A stretch of 64,000 nt of DNA from Cranoglanis bouderius. Its lineage: Eukaryota > Chordata > Actinopteri > Siluriformes > Cranoglanididae. Made by a program: the position numbers and the translations under genes. The stretch covers positions 21,573,904 to 21,637,903 of the forward strand of contig CM042536.1 of the NCBI GenBank assembly GCA_023630585.1, written 5' to 3'. Below are positions 1-12,672 of the stretch, in pieces. Under the pieces are notes generated by a model, which was given only the letters and a program-made list of their open reading frames with translations, did no database searches and was not told where the DNA came from. The first letter of the stretch is position 1. Each line of letters begins with the position of its first letter.

Positions 1-2162
1 TAAAGGCTATTACACAATACCATTCCTGCATAGCCTGGCCTCGGACAGTACATGCATTTACTCACATTGTGCTATTGCGGTCCTATAGATGCACTTGCTT
101 TCTCACTGGCATATTCTGTATAGTACAGTTAACACCTGTAGTGGATATAAATAGGGTAAAGAGATATAAAGAGATGTGCTGTGGTAAATATTGTTAGGAA
201 ATCTTTTGTCTCATTTCAGTATTCATAATAGTACTTTCCCCCTTGGTCTCTTTTAGCTCAGTCTGCACAATGAAAGCAGATATACTGTATGTAGGCCAAC
301 AGAAGCGAGGCTCTCCTTCAAGGAATGCCTTTATTTGTGTCCCACTTGTGCTGTATTTATAAATGTGAGCATGGCTGCTCTTTAAAAGACTCATGCTGGT
401 GCTGCAATGCAGGGATGAATAATACACATAGTTTAACACCATTGGAGCATCCCTGTGCTTTTAAATCTCCCACACACTAGGAGCAAGATATTTAAGCTCA
501 AACTCGCTGGAGGAAGGAGAGTGAGAAAATGGTTAGACTAAAGTAATATAGATAGGTAGAGATGTTCTTCAAGGTTATGAAATATGCACTGATTTGCACT
601 GTACGTGATCTTGTCTTTACATGATCATTCGCTGTAGTGTGCCTCACGTTTCAGTAGAGAAGTCTGGAAGTCATGTTCCTTAAGTTATTCACGAGAAAGA
701 AACACAGCAGTGCTGACTCAGAAAAACTCTCTGCAGCACCAGGCTCTTATCAGTGAAGCAGAACTGTGGGACACAGAACTTCTGCAAAGCAGAGACGAGT
801 AGCTTGGCACCATGCAAGCTACAATCAATAAAAAGATAAAGGGCATTTCATTTTACTCTGCTGTATAAAACTTGTAATCAATTTACATGAAAAGAGAGAT
901 CTATACATGAGAGATTTCTGCAGTTTAATGGGTTTGTGTGCATGAGGAAGGAGTGTAACACAATATTATCTGTATCTATATCTATATTCAGATTTGAACA
1001 GGAAGTGGGCATGGCCGAAAATGTTTTTTGTTTTTTTTTCCCCTATCACTATTCTTTATGTCTCTCAAAAGAATGATGTCTTTACCAAAGCAGGAAATTG
1101 TTCTTTATAATTCACAACAATAGCCACTTAATAATATTTTATTAGGTTTTCTTTCATTTTTGGGTTTGTTACATTCCAGAAAGACCAGAAAAGTTTGCTG
1201 GACATGATATCAGAATGTACTATGAAGCTGGGACACAGTACTGCTACTAGTCAAACTGCGGTCCTAAAAGCAGCAGTTCTTTATAATGCCTGTATGATTT
1301 TTCAAGGAAGGTATTTATTTAATAACAATGAATATTGATACAAAGCAGAAATGGAGCTGCGGGCTATCTGGAGCTATCTTTTGTGAATTTTGGGCCAGCG
1401 TGTATATGGTTTTATTTTGGAGCTCAGTCAAGCAGTGTTTAGGTCAGGCTACTGGAACAAACCACTAAGGAGAGAGAATACAATAAAACAATGTACCTCC
1501 TATTTTTTTTTTTTTAAATCCGTATCGGTTTTAAACACATTATCTGTTCATTCAGAGTAATGTATTTGTACTCTGTTACATCCTTGTGTGTGTGTGTGTG
1601 TGTGTTCTGTGAGGATACCTTGCATCTACACTGAAGCACTGGGCTGTCATGTTGTATGGTAGCTATAGTACATTAGTACAAAAAGCTGCTCTCCTTAGTC
1701 TTTCATCTTCTCTCCTCGATGAGCAATGCTTTGTGTGTTTTCTCCTTTAAGTGAACCACATGCAGAGGGTGCTTCAGGGAGAATCAAAGCACAGAGGCTA
1801 TTTTTAGGGTCCCAACTGAGGTTGTATATGTCTGGTACCCTTGCAGGTGCTACATAATTCCTATTATAAAAATGGTGCCTTGACCTAAATCAATCACTGC
1901 TGTATTAAGTTGGTTCTATTGCCTTCAGGATCAACTCTCTCTTTCTCTCTTGCACAGGGGCTTGCTTGGGCCTCTGGTTGCTGCTTGATGCCCTGCTCCC
2001 CCAAGTGCCATTATCTATTTGTTTTAGCCTACTGTCTTCTTTTAAATGGTTCAGACTTCAAGTAAATATTGTGCACATTGTTAAATATTTGTACACACTA
2101 ACTTTTTTATTTTTTCTTAGCGTTATCCCTGTGCTATGGTAGGGTCCGCTTTACATTTTTTT
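1..2162. other. Intron upstream of the first visible exon
   Basis: AT-rich, with poly-T runs and the TG repeat at 1585. No exon, RNA gene or element recognised. The S0/S1 exons are not here, so this belongs to the long 5' intron. Confidence 0.7.
1585..1605 (+). repeat. (TG)n microsatellite
   Basis: Uninterrupted TG dinucleotides, about ten units. Confidence 0.95.
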
Positions 2163-2475
2163 TTTTACTTGATACAGGTTTTACGCCGGATACCCTTCCT
2201 GGCACAACCCTCCCATTTTATCCGGGCTTGGGACTGGCACTGAGTCCAACCCCCAGTGGCTAGGCTGTGCACACATACCACCTACAATTTAGAGATCCCA
2301 ATCAACCTACAAAGCATGTCTTTGGACTGGGGGAGGAAACCGGAGTACCCGGAGGGAACCCCTGAAGCACAGGGAGAACATGCAAACTCCGCACACGCAG
2401 GGTGGTGGGAATCGAACCCCCAACCCTGGAGGTGTGAGGCAAACATGCTAACCACTAAGCCACCGTGCCCCCCCT
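2163..2475 (-). mobile_element. tRNA-derived SINE-type repeat
   Basis: Read on the minus strand it begins GGGGCACGGTGGCTTAGTGG, with an A box (2452-2462) and an exact B box GGTTCGATTCC (2408-2418). The body GTTTGCATGTTCTCCCTGTG and CCAAAGACATG is typical of fish repeats, ending near a poly-T/A stretch at 2150-2167. Not a functional tRNA, as no cloverleaf 3' half follows. Confidence 0.8.
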
Positions 2476-3286
2476 CACTAGTACACACTTCTGTGAAGCT
2501 GAAAAAGGCATTTAAACAGGACACACTATTCCCTGGGTGTCAACACCTTACACACAGTGTCACACTTTTGGCAGCAGAAACAGAGGCCCGAGGCCACCTA
2601 GTGTAAGGTCGGGCTCTACTGGAGCATCTGTGCAGGGTTCAGCCCATCCGCTGCGCTATCCCCCAGCATTCTTCACTTGACCTGAAATCAGCTGTGTTCT
2701 ATATAAAGCCCGTGGAAGACAAACTGTCCAGGTTCTTGTGCTGGGACAGCATTGAAGGAGGTGGCTTACGTAAGCTGAGTTCCTGGCCTATTCTGCCTGG
2801 ACGCCATGTGACACTGCGTCGTGACAGTGCTTCTGTGAACGAAGGTCTTTGTGTTTCCTAGTTTACACATACACAGAGATGTCTTTTGCACTCACAGATC
2901 ATTGTATTATCTCTGTCTCCATGACATATTTGCATAAACAGTTAGCAAGGCGCTCTTTCACTGTGGCAGCTATAGAATCAGCTGTCTGGGAAGCACACTT
3001 CCTATACTATAGTGTTCCTATACCCTTCAGCTCTGAGCTTTTTATTCTCCTGCTGACGTTTATCTAGGCTGAAGGTCAGCAGGTCACGTTATTATGAAAT
3101 GAGAGCAGAATTGTGCTATAAGGCATGTACAGCTCATACCAAATGGCTCACTGCCTGCAGGAGGCTGCATGTGTATATAAAAGCATCTGTTACTTGATTA
3201 ATAATTGCAAATGTTAAAGTGCTATCTTTTTCCTCAGAAAGAGATTAGTAGGCATACGGTACAGAATGACCTAAAGTCAGTTTATG
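2476..3286. other. Intronic, no feature seen
   Basis: Unique-looking sequence between a SINE and the first Tc1-like element; nothing recognised. Confidence 0.6.
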
Positions 3287-4389
3287 CACTCACTGAGCAC
3301 TTAATTAGGAACACTGTACTAATACTGGATAGGGCCTTCCTTTGCTCTCAAAACAGCCTCAATTCTTCGTATCATGGATTCCACAAGATGTTGGAAAAAT
3401 TCCTTTGAGATTCTGGTCCATGTTGACATTCCTGCAGATTTTCAGGTGCACTTTCATGCTGTGAATCTCCCGTTCTACCACATCCCAAAGATGCTCTATT
3501 AGATTCAGATCCGGTGACTGGGAAGGCCACTGAAGAACACTGAACGCATTGTCATGTTCATGAAACCAGTTTGAGACGACTTTTGCTTTGTGACGTGATG
3601 CATTATCATGCTGGATTTAGCCACTAGAAGATGGGTAAATTGTGGCTATGAAGGGATGCACATGGTCACCAACAATACTCAAATAGTTTGTGGCATTCAA
3701 GTGGATTGATTGGTATTAACAGCACCAAATTGTGCCAAGAGTACAATATCCACACCATTACACCACCTCCACCAGCCTGGACTATTGACACAAGGCAGGT
3801 TGGGTCCATGGGTTGATGTTGCTGGCACTAGATACTGACCCTACCATCTGTGTGCCTCAGCAGAACTGGAGATTCATCTGGAGATTTAAGCTAAGTTTTT
3901 CCAGTCTTCAACTGTCCAGTTTTGCTGAGCCGGTGCCCACTGCAGTCTGAGCTTTCTGTTCTTCGCTGACAGAAGTGGAACCCGATGTGGTCTTCTGCTG
4001 TTGTAGCCCATTTGCCTCAAGGTTCGACATGTTGTGCATTCTGAGATGATGTTCTGCTCACCACAATTTTACAGAGTGGTTATCTGAGTTACTGTAGCCT
4101 TTTTGTCAGCTCAAACCAGTCTGGCCATTCTTGTCCACAGAACTGCTGCTCACTGGATGTTTTATTTTAATGTACCATTCTGAATAAAATCTAGTTACTG
4201 TTTTGTGTGAAAATCCCAGGAGATCACATTTTTCCCCCCATTTTGATGGTTGATGTGAGCATTACCTGAAGCTGCTGGCTCGTATCTGTATGCTTTTATG
4301 CATTACATTGCTGCCACATGATTGGCTGATTAGATAATTGCATGAATGATTAGGTATACAGATGTTCCTAATAAAGTGCCGGGTGAGAG
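3287..4389 (-). mobile_element. Tc1-like DNA transposon, decayed
   Basis: Inverted ends CACTCACTGAGCACTTAATT at the left and, inverted, CTCTCACCCGGCACTTTATT at the right; flanked by TA on the right. On the minus strand fragments of a Tc1-type transposase are readable, for example QWPSQSPDLNLIEHLWDVVE near 3470-3530, which carries the third catalytic position. Many stops and frame breaks; inactive. Confidence 0.85.
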
Positions 4390-4462
4390 TATTTCAGCCA
4401 AAAAAGACTTGCTAAACATGTCAAAGCTAAATGCTACACCAGTAAAGAAAAAAATATATAAA

Positions 4463-5833
4463 TACAGTGCTGTGAAAAAGTATTTGCCCTGATTTCTTCT
4501 GTTTTTGTGTTTATCTCATGCTAAATTGGTTCGGGAAATTAAAACAAAATCTAGGATAAAACAAAGGCAACCTGGGTAAACACAAAATACAGTTTTTAAA
4601 TAATAATGTTATTTATTGAGGCAAAAAAAAAGTTCTCGAATACCAACTGGGCCTGTGTGAAAATGTATTTGCCCCCCTACTTACTAATTCCCCAAATCTC
4701 TGAAACTGCTTTCATAATGGGGTTGAGCTGGACTAGACACAACCAGGCCTGATTACTGCAAACCCTGTTCAATCAAATCAACACTTAAATAGAACTTTTT
4801 CAACAGCATGAAGTTGGTTAAAAGGTCTTACCCAGTAACACACTATGCCAAAATTGAAAGAAATTCCAGAAATTATGAGGACGAAGATGATTGAAATACA
4901 TCAGTCTGGGAAGGGTTACAAAGCTTTTTCAAAGGCTCTGGGACTCCAAAGAACCACAGTGAGAGCCATTATCTCCAAATGGAAAAACGCGGCACAGCAG
5001 TGAACCTTCCCAAAAGTGGCCGACTTTCCAAAATTTCTCCCAGAGCACAGCAACTACTCATCCAGGAAGTCACAAAAGAGCCAAGGAAAACATCAAAGGA
5101 ACTACAGGCCTCTCTTGCATCAATAAAGGTCATTGTTCATTACTCCACTATCAGAAAGACACTGGGCAAAAATGGCATCCATGGAAGAGTGGTGAGGTGA
5201 AAACCACTGCTAACCCAGAAGAACATTAAAGCTCGTCTGAATTTTGCCAAAACACACCCTGATGATCCTCAAACCTTTTGGGAGAATGTTTTGTGGACTG
5301 ATGAGTCGAAAGTGAAACTGTATGGAAGACAGGTGTCCCATTACATCTGGTTTAAACCAAACACAGAATTCCACAAAAAGAACATCATACCTACAGTCAA
5401 GCATGGTGGTGGAGTGTGATGGTGTGGGGATGCGTCGCTGCTTCAGGCCCTGGGCAACCTGCAATAATTGAGGGAAACATGAATTCTGCTCTCTACCAGA
5501 AAATACTAAAGGAGAATATCCGGTCTTCAGTCCGTAAGTTGAAACTCGCAACTGGATTATGCAGCGAGACAATGATCCAAAGCATAGGAGTAAGTTCTAG
5601 TCCTAGAAGTAAGTGAAAGACTGATCTCCACTTATCGTAAGTGTTTGGTTAACTTGGGTTGTTGGGTGTTGGATAACTTTTTTTTTTTGCTTCAATAAAA
5701 AATACTGTGTGTTTACTCAGGTTGCCTTTGTTTTATGTTGTATTTTGTTTGAAGATCTAAAACTATTTAGTATGAGATATACACAAAAACAGAAGAAATC
5801 AGGATGGGGCAAATACTTTTTCACAGTACTGTA
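4463..5833 (+). mobile_element. Tc1-like DNA transposon with internal deletion
   Basis: Long inverted ends of about 130 bp beginning TACAGTGCTGTGAAAAAGTA at the left and, inverted, TACAGTACTGTGAAAAAGTA at the right. The transposase frame starts at ATG 4845 and shows the helix-turn-helix part (SGKGYKAFSKALGLQRTTVR), then KTLGKNGIHGRVVR, FWENVLWTDES and RDNDPKH. It then jumps to the C-terminal remnant, so the segment holding the third catalytic residue is gone. In-frame stops at 5200 and after 5415. Inactive. Confidence 0.88.
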
Positions 5834-6367
5834 GCTTTCCTCATTTGACCATGTCTTATGTACCTTTGCTGTTTATGCTGTTTACATTTTAGTATTTTTT
5901 ATTCATTCCAAGGCTCAGTAGTTCATAAATAATTGAGACTTGGTTACGGGATCAATGCTAATGCCACTGAAAGGGCACCACAACATTAACCTTACCTCTA
6001 GAGCTAATGGTTGTTTATGAATCTGTGCCTTTTAACTTAATTGAATCAGTCAGCAGTTGTTTTAACACTTCAGTTGTAAATTGATTATCCTGACTGATAT
6101 ATTCTTGGGAATTTACACTTCTGGTAAAAGCTCACAGGCTAAATGATGGTCTTTTACTATTTTACGACATTTGGTAGACAAGAGAAGTCTGTTTTCACAT
6201 TGCACCCCAAGTTTGCATGTTAATTCCAAAAATTTTCTATATCAGACATACTACATGTATATTTTGTGTATTGTATTTGTTGTTAATTGTTGTTACTATT
6301 TTTTATCATGTACTTTGTCCTGTCCTATTAAGTAAGCACCAAATGTAACCAAGACAAATTCTTCATA
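5834..6367. other. Intronic, no feature seen
   Basis: AT-rich spacer between two Tc1-like elements. Confidence 0.6.
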
Positions 6368-7018
6368 GCCAGTGGGTTTGGAAAGTATTCAGTTTTTGCC
6401 TATTTTACAGTGTTATATATTTAATTTAAAATTGATTACATTTACTTTTTTGCCATCAGTCTACACACAGTAAAAAAATCAAATCCAAAATTTCTCATTT
6501 GAGATTAGTGTCCAGGCCCTTTATTCTGTACCTTAGACAGCAATTACAGCTTTGCATCTTCTTAGGTAAGTCTCTTCAGGCTATGCACAACAGAATTTTG
6601 GTAATTTCTCCCATTCTTCCTGGCAGATCCTCTCGAGCTCAATCAGATTGCATGGGAGTGTCTGTGAACTGCCATATTCAGGTCTCTCCACCAGAAGTCT
6701 GGTCTTTGGCTTTTGGGACTTGACACTCCACTGTTGTCTTGGCTGTATGCTTTAAGTTGTTGGCATGCTGAAAGGTGAACCTTTGCCCTAGTCTGATGTC
6801 GTGCACACTGGAGCAAGTTTTCTATGAAGACTTCAAGGAAATAGAGATATCAAGATCAAGATATTTCAGTTGTAAACAATTCTAAAAGTGTTTTCATTTT
6901 GTCATTATGGCTGTAGATTAATGGGAAAAAGTACATTGAATGCATTTTGTATTAACTTTATAACACAATAAAACATGCAAAAACTGAAGGGATCTGAATA
7001 CTTTCCGAAGTCACTGTA
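6368..7018 (-). mobile_element. Short Tc1-like remnant abutting the first exon
   Basis: Left end CAGTGGGTTTGGAAAGTATT and right end, inverted, TACAGTGACTTCGGAAAGTA are the ends of a common fish Tc1-like family. The interior (for example TTCTCCCATTCTTCCTGGCA and CAGGTCTCTCCA) is the 3' part of its transposase on the minus strand, with most of the gene deleted. It ends 56 bp before the exon at 7075. Confidence 0.8.
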
Positions 7019-7074
7019 TGTAAAGGAACTTTACCAATAAAGTCTGATTTTGTGTATTGGTTTTCTCTCCATAG

Positions 7075-7168
7075 CCCTATAGAATCCTGTCAGAATTTCT
7101 ATAAAGACTTCACATTACAGATCGACATGGCCTTCAACGTGTTCTTCTTACTCTACTTTGGTCTGCGT
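7075..7168 (+). CDS. kcnma1: kcnma1 exon: S1-S2 loop and S2 segment
   Basis: The first base completes the codon of the preceding exon (phase 2). The translation then reads PIESCQNFYKDF followed by DMAFNVFFLLYFGLR, the Slo1 S1-S2 loop and most of S2. The acceptor follows a pyrimidine-rich stretch ending ccatag and the donor is gtaagt after CGT (phase 0). S2 is part of the voltage sensor. A decayed Tc1-like element ends 56 bp before the acceptor, so the branch point must lie in a very short stretch of unique intron or inside the element. First recognisable exon in the window. Confidence 0.97.
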
Positions 7169-7297
7169 GTAAGTACTCCTAGACGTCAAGATCATTTTAC
7201 AGTCCATTTGGAATCCAGTAGTTGCTTTATCTTACACAGTACATTCAAATTTTGTCTAATATTTGTGACGTCTCCCCTGTTTCACTTTTTGTCCCAG

Positions 7298-7409
7298 TTT
7301 ATTGCAGCAAATGATAAGCTGTGGTTCTGGCTGGAGGTGAACTCTGTGGTGGATTTCTTTACTGTGCCCCCAGTGTTTGTGTCCGTGTATCTTAACAGGA
7401 GCTGGCTGG
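7298..7409 (+). CDS. kcnma1: kcnma1 exon: S2-S3
   Basis: Reads FIAANDKLWFWLEVNSVVDF and on through FTVPPVFVSVYLNRSWLG, the Slo1 S2-S3 loop, S3 and start of S4. The Asn of FIAAND is the residue that family work places in the interdomain magnesium site. The exon is 112 bp (phase 0 in, phase 1 out), separated from the previous exon by a 129-bp intron. The donor is gtaagt. The downstream intron starts with a C-rich stretch and runs 7.4 kb. Confidence 0.97.
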
Positions 7410-9312
7410 GTAAGTCTCTACTCATCCCCCCTTTCCCCTCCTCTCCCTCCTGTCCCCGTCTCCCCCCAACCCCAAGGTGCTCATCCAAGGTGACAGAGCT
7501 TCCACCGCTACTGCAAAGACAGAAAGACCAGACTGGAAGAGGACAAGAAGTAGTGATGATGGTGATGAGGAGGCCAAAACAAATGTTAGGGCAGCTTGTC
7601 TTATTAAAATGACGCCTGGATACCTGGGTACCAGAGTTGTTGTCACATTCTGTATCCTGAATGGCTGAGAATAGCTCAGAAATGCCACCTAATGGACAGG
7701 CGAGTGAGTCTAGCGGTGACAGCACAAACATGCAGGTTGAAGAGAGACACGCATGTGAGATACTGGGTGCTGTGGGTCAGCTCTGAAAATCACAGAGCTT
7801 GGGACATTAGTAGTGTCTATGAGAAGGGAAAGTACTAAGATCCAGTCCTCTGAATGGATCAGTCAGAATGGCTCCATGCTGATTTGCTTCCCTGATGGTA
7901 ATGATTTTTTTGTATTCCGTTTAGAAGCCAAGAGTGACCTGTTGGTCAGGCAAAAGTGCAGTATCACTAAACTGGCAGAAATTCACTTGTGTATATGTGT
8001 GTAGCTGTGAGTAACTGTTTGTCTTTTGGTGGGGGAGGAAGAAGAGCACTAACTCTGTCACTCAAAAGCACTGCAGTGTACACAAAAAACAATAAAAAAA
8101 AAATAAATAAAAAAAAGCAGATCCACTCCTACACATGCAGACAACCACATTGCATTCATTCTCATCAGCTAACAAGAGCAACACTACAGACCTAGCTATA
8201 TAGTAACTAACTAAAGTAAATGTATAAACACTTGATCAAACTGGTGTGCTGTTTTATTCATATCACCTTGCAAAATTACAAGTTTAAGGATGAGGCAATA
8301 ATTTGTCATGTTACTCTTCTCCCTAAAGACTGTGAAGGTGTAAAACTATCACAATAGATAAAGTCCTCTGACACCCAGCTGTGAAAGCTGAGAATCAAGG
8401 CTCAAAGATGATGAAATAAACTGAAATAGCCAATGCAGCGTACTCACATAACAAACCAAATTATAATCAGCATAGAAAGTGTTCTCTTCATAAGAGTAAT
8501 TCAGCCTCCTTCTTCTGAAAACACACAGCAAGAAAGTCTAATCCTCTCTAGTCTATGTTCTAATAAAGAGAAATACCAAACACTGAGTAAACCCATTAAT
8601 CAAAAAGCGCTGAATGCAGACTTTTTTTTTTAACTGTATGATGTGCAACTCCAGTTGCTGTTAAGACAATAAAAAGGCAAATAAAATGTCAGCATATGAA
8701 AAGGAGAGAAGGTGACAATTAAAAGATATTAAAACAAGTGTCCAACTAAGTGACAAATTGTTCTCATTATTTAATAGTGTAGGTAGGAGAATTCTTTTTA
8801 TATATTTGTTTTTTAGTATTAAATGGCACTTATACAATAGTTAGTTCCTTTTCACTAATTTGATTGAACAAGCAGCGTTCCAAGAGTGCTGATATTTACT
8901 AAAACAGCACTGGTACATTTCACTGTTTGGATCACTCATCTTGTTTGTGTTCACTACATACAGTTTCAGTTCTAGCAAAAATTTGTTACACTATGGGCTA
9001 TCAGTCAGTATGTGTGTTGCAACACACAACGCTCTGTCCTGCTGTGGCTTCTTCAGGAACTATTCTCGTTTGACATAGCAAAAATAAAATATTTTCTGAA
9101 ATGTCAGTTACTCTATATTAATTTCTTGTTTATAGACCTGTTGTATAAAAGCAATATCACACAATAAAATCAATAAAAATCATCAAAAATATTGCAATAG
9201 TGTTGTTGTACTGAATATCAGTACAACTGTGATTACCTGCGGCCTTGTGCCTATGGCTGAATCACTGCCGTGCTGATTTTCAGTATAATGACACTCTTGC
9301 TTGTGCAGTATT
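7410..9312. other. First part of the 7.4-kb S3-S4 intron
   Basis: Begins with a C/T-rich stretch (7420-7475), then AT-rich sequence. No exon or element recognised before the LINE at 9313. Confidence 0.6.
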
Positions 9313-10760
9313 TCAAGTTCAAGTTTATTTCTAAAGCACATTTAACAACAGCTAAAAGCCGACGAAAGTGCTGTACACTGTCAATAGCACAAATACAATA
9401 AGTAAAATATTAATAGTGTAATGTAAAAATACACATAATAAAACTATAACAAAATCAATTTTTAAACGCCAGAGAAAAAAGATGAGTTTAAACACAGGTA
9501 GAGTGGAGGCCATTCTAATATGAGATGGTAAATTGTTCCAGAGAGTAGGACCAGCCATTTCAAACACTCTATTTCCTTTCGTCTTTAGACGAGTGCGAGG
9601 GATCTGGAGGAGAAGTTTTTCCTCGGATCATAATCGTCTTGTAGGGATGTAAGGATGAAGTAGGTTTGTAAGATAATGCGGAGCTAAATTGTTCAATGAT
9701 TTAAAGACAAATAGAAGAATTTTAAACTCAATTCTGTACTGAACAGGCAGCCAATGCAGAGATCTCAGAATGGGTGTAACATGATCAAATTTTTTACACC
9801 CCTTCAGAAATCGAGCCGCTGCATTTTGTGCTACCTGTAAACGAGAGATTTGAGTTTTCGAAATGCCATAGTACAGTGAGTTACAGTAATCCAGCCTTGA
9901 CGTGATGAAGGCATGGATGGCAATCTCTAGGGAAGTTACAGAAAGAAATGGTTTAATTTTAGAAAGGGATTGAAGGTAGAAAAAGCTGGAACCTACGACC
10001 GAACTGATCTGTTTATCGAATTTCAAAGAATTATCAAACTCTACACCCAAGTTTCGCACTGAAGGGGAAACGAATTAAGGTGCTTAAAATCAATGTGATT
10101 TGGATGCTTGAGGTCTGAGGAGTTAAAAACTATGACCTCCGTTTTATCTGTGTTTAAGAAGAGAAAATTTTTTGAAAGCCAGGATTTAATATCCTCAAGA
10201 CAAGCAGATAAAGTATTTACAGCATTTTCTTTTTTCCTAGTTACTGGAAAATATATTTGCATGTCATCGGCATAACAATGAAAAGAAACACCATGCTTTC
10301 TAAACACATAACCCAGAGGAAGTAAATACAGAGAAAAAAGAGTAGGAGCCAAGGTCGAGCCCTGAGGAACACCACATGTTGAAAGACCCAGAGATGAAGT
10401 ACAATTTCCTATTTTAACCCTAAATCTTCTATTAGTTAAGAAAGATTTAAACCAACTTAGAACAGCACCTCCCAGGCCTACAAAAGATTCTAATCGAGAG
10501 GTAAGAATCTCGTGATCAACAGTATCAAAGGCTGACGATAGGTCCAGCATTACTAAAATGACGGAATCTCCAGAATCTGTAACCATTAAAACGTCATTAA
10601 GAACCTTTATAAGAGCTGTTTCAGTACTATGCAAGGATTTGAAGCCAGACTGGAATATCTCATAAGTCTGATTATTTGTTAAAAAGGACTGAAGCTGTAA
10701 ATACACAATTTTTTCCATCACCTTAGAAATAAACGGTAATACAGATATTGGCCGAAAAGT
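9313..10760 (-). mobile_element. LINE retrotransposon fragment (CR1/L2/Rex1-like), 5' truncated
   Basis: Minus strand reverse transcriptase: fingers/palm with LDLSSAFDTVDHEI (motif A), GVPQGS (motif B) and CYADDMQIYF (motif C), read from 10721 to 10041. The frame then shifts and continues from about 10059 to 9628 (NLGVEFDNSLKF, then LHWLPVQYRIEFKILLFVFK). After a stop it resumes with GPTLWNNLPSHIR to about 9480. The 5' part with the endonuclease is missing. One frameshift and at least one stop make it inactive. Confidence 0.88.
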
Positions 10761-10824
10761 ATTGCTTATTTAATTAATTAATTAATATTATTATTATAGT
10801 ATTGCTTAAATATTGTACAATGAG

Positions 10825-11043
10825 GGATGGCATGGTGGTGCAGGGGATAATGTTGACGGCTCCCACCTCCAAGGTTCCCGGTTAGATCCTGAGCTCTGGT
10901 TACTGTCTGTGTGGAATCCATGTGGGTTTCCTCTGGATTCCTCCCAACTCCCAAAAAACATGCTGGTAGGTGAATTGGTAAAAAAAAATAAATTGCCCCA
11001 ATGTTAATGTGTGCTTGTGGTCCCCTGGTATAGACTGTGAAGT
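10825..11043 (+). mobile_element. Decayed SINE-type repeat of the same broad family
   Basis: Starts GGCATGGTGGTGCAGGGGAT, followed by a worn B box (GGTTAGATCC), then GTGGGTTTCCTCTGGATTCC and CCAAAAAACATG, the fish SINE body. It lies directly after the 5'-truncated end of the LINE at 9313-10760 and an ATTA repeat. Confidence 0.65.
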
Positions 11044-12672
11044 GTGGTTTTTAAAGTGAACAACATCATTAAGCATCACTTCCTAAGAGAGTTGGGAAGT
11101 GAGCAGGAGGACCATGTGGATCTGTTTAAATGGTGAAAACTATGGCTCTTGCTTTGTCCAGCTAATTATTGTCTACCCACTTAGAAATGTTTTCTCAGTC
11201 TGACTCCTTGCGTCCCACACTTAATGGGGGGGACAGTAATTACACTTACAGTACTCACAGGTGGACATCTGGTCCATATACATACCAGGCTGGAATACAG
11301 CCTCTTAAATGTACTCACAGTGTGCAAAGCAAATTACTATATGCAACTATTAGGTCTTTTATTTTAGTACTAAAACAGGTTTAAATGCATTTAGCATGTT
11401 CATGACTTCAATCTGGGTGTTTCCTCAGTTTCCTGTGTATTTGAAGGTTAGTTGCTATGCAACACTGCCACCTGCTGGTTAGATGCAGTGCTGTTAATCC
11501 ACTCTGTTTTATAGTGCTGTTGTCTCTCTCTGAATGAAGCAGCATTGCTGCTATGCTGTTGGTATAAATATTCCCATGCTCTGCTCCTGGTGCATTCTAG
11601 GAACTGTTGGCCTGCTGGGAGTAATCCAGGCGGCACACGTGACATTATCAGCCCCTCGTTGTGAATGCTCATCTCATTCTGATTGAGAAATGGAGTCCTG
11701 TGGGGGTGGTGCATATGACATGTTCTCAGAGTGTGAGCTTCCAGATGTGAATGAAACACACAGTGTGTGCCCAGATTCTCAATGAATGTCATTTTTGCAC
11801 GTTTCCTAAGCCTGACCCAGCAGGCTGCATTGACCTTGTGTCCTTTACTCTGATAGTAAAGTTTTACTCTGAGAGTAATGTTTCACTGGCCATTTTAATG
11901 GTTTTCATCCAAACCTCAGTAACTCAAAAACAAATTGGACAATAAATAATGTCAATTTCAATTTTATGATAGTTTTAATAAAAATATGTTCTGTGAGTAG
12001 AAGATTCAGCAATAAAAAGGCTCTATGGTTCCAATAAATAGCCAAAATATTATTGTACACATTTATATAATTCATCTTTTCCTCGATCTTCAGTAATTGC
12101 TTTATTTTGTTGGATTGTGCCCTTAAATCTGTGCTTATCTATGCGGTCTGAGTCTGAGAAATGCATTTTACAGTTAGAGGGGTTCCTGGCTGCAAAACAT
12201 TTGTGAACCCCTGGTTCTCGTTTTCTGCCAGCTGAATGGCAGTATCACAGCTTAGAAGTCCACCTTGTAGGTAGACTGGATATTTGCCATTCCTGAAGAG
12301 GCAGAGCTTTTGTGGATATGATGTGCTGGAGGGGTAGGATTAAGGGAGAAATCAGAGTCAAGCTCTCCAGTAAGATTCTAGTATTCCTAATCCCAGATGC
12401 ATGCTGTAGAGCACCATAGTGTTGACTACCGCATGAAGTCCTTCTACAACTCCGGTGTTACTAAAGTACCTGCTATTTCAGTGAAGCTCAAAAATTGTAT
12501 GTAATGAGATATTTGTAGTGTCTAGTATAAATCTTTCAAAGCTAAAAAGTCTAGTGTGTGTGATGCAGTGTGAGATGTGTATGTGTGTGAGAAAGAGACT
12601 GAAGGAATGTGAGTGTCGCAGAAGGAAGATGAGCATTGGTGTTATGTAATCAGCCTTGTAATGCAACTATTA
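11044..12672. other. Intronic, one CTCF-type motif
   Basis: Nothing else recognised between the two SINE-type repeats. Confidence 0.6.
11464..11478 (-). promoter_or_regulatory. CTCF-type motif, minus strand
   Basis: Reverse complement CCAGCAGGTGGCAGT fits the CTCF core consensus at all 15 positions, in the long intron before S4. It points away from the site at 16295. Confidence 0.5.

Noticed and set aside
2408..2462. tRNA gene suggested by A and B boxes
   Set aside because: No cloverleaf with acceptor stem and anticodon arm; the boxes belong to a SINE-type repeat.
5210..5572. 120-codon minus-strand frame
   Set aside because: Shadow of the Tc1-like transposase on the opposite strand.
7169..7612. 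Long frame running through the exons at 7075 and 7298
   Set aside because: The frame happens to stay open through the short intron. GT/AG borders and the Slo1 alignment show that 7169-7297 and the part after 7409 are intron.
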